Part shown: piece after piece, positions 63,936 to 64,000 of the stretch | Layout of the letters: the number at the start of each line of letters is the position of its first letter | Numbering within the stretch: position 1 is the stretch's first letter | The notes under the pieces: model-generated | The model's input: only the letters and a program-made list of their open reading frames with translations | What the model was told of the DNA's origin: nothing | Database searches by the model: none | Made by a program: the position numbers and the translations under genes | Origin: Branchipolynoe longqiensis | Taxonomy: Eukaryota > Annelida > Polychaeta > Phyllodocida > Polynoidae | Direction of reading: 5' to 3' | Assembly: GCA_030323885.1 (NCBI GenBank) | Contig: CM059190.1 | Coordinates: 105,255,856-105,319,855 of the forward strand | Length of the DNA stretch: 64,000 bases

Positions 63936-64000
63936 CGACCGGCTGTGTGCATAGAGATGGTAGTGTTGTGGGGGTGGGTGCGGGTGGGGTATGGGTGGGT

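Overview
This window is eukaryotic, non-coding and dominated by repeats. I find no host gene that I can support: no convincing multi-exon structure, no conserved host protein domain, no intact tRNA or rRNA gene, and nothing prokaryotic (no operons, no CRISPR). The best guess for the source is a marine mollusc or a close lophotrochozoan. This rests on a tRNA-headed SINE of a type I associate with molluscan genomes (called SINE-B here), on tRNA-derived SINEs ending in (CAAA)n or (CAAT)n, and on non-LTR retrotransposon remnants with GAT-type tails. The stretch is probably intergenic or lies in very large introns. Family names below (SINE-A to SINE-E, MITE-1 to MITE-11, LINE-A to LINE-C, R7, R8) are local labels, not database names.

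Four layers interleave. (1) SINEs: SINE-A, about 320 bp, occurs about 28 times on both strands; SINE-B four times, SINE-C three times, SINE-D as a tandem pair, SINE-E twice. Several copies have clear 8-17 bp target-site duplications. (2) Terminal-inverted-repeat elements without coding capacity. MITE-1 elements are filled with ACGT or CGACAG words and insert at TTA. MITE-2 elements are about 345 bp and insert at TTAA. MITE-3 and MITE-4 look hAT-like, with ends starting CAGGG and approximate 8-bp duplications. Several strongly palindromic families also occur. (3) Broken LINE 3' ends at 1.6, 32.5-34.5, 37.2, 52.3 and 55.5-56.7 kb; the LINE-C copies keep a recognisable RNase H domain. (4) Simple repeats and minisatellites covering a large share of the window, with an unusual excess of long poly(C)/poly(G) runs.

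Layout: 0-5 kb foldback and SINE elements and a 36-bp minisatellite; 5-14 kb pyrimidine tracts, GT-rich minisatellites and the first ACGT-word element; 13-25 kb dense SINE-A, a 728-bp palindrome, an inverted duplication and a long MITE-1; 25-36 kb the CGACAG element, nested MITE-2 copies and the first LINE-C composite; 36-45 kb trinucleotide and TCCC tracts with nested SINEs; 45-52 kb more TIR elements and a 14-bp minisatellite; 52-64 kb long coding-like but repetitive arrays, the second LINE-C composite and a 78-bp satellite.

Nested insertions give a relative order of events. A second LINE-C locus supplies an empty site for one MITE-1. A MITE-2 sits inside another MITE-2 at its TTAA. LINE-B sits inside SINE-A, and SINE-A sits inside MITE-2. 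The most unusual structure is the MITE-1 group: its members share terminal repeats and a few internal anchors, while the sequence between the anchors is built from different short words in different members.
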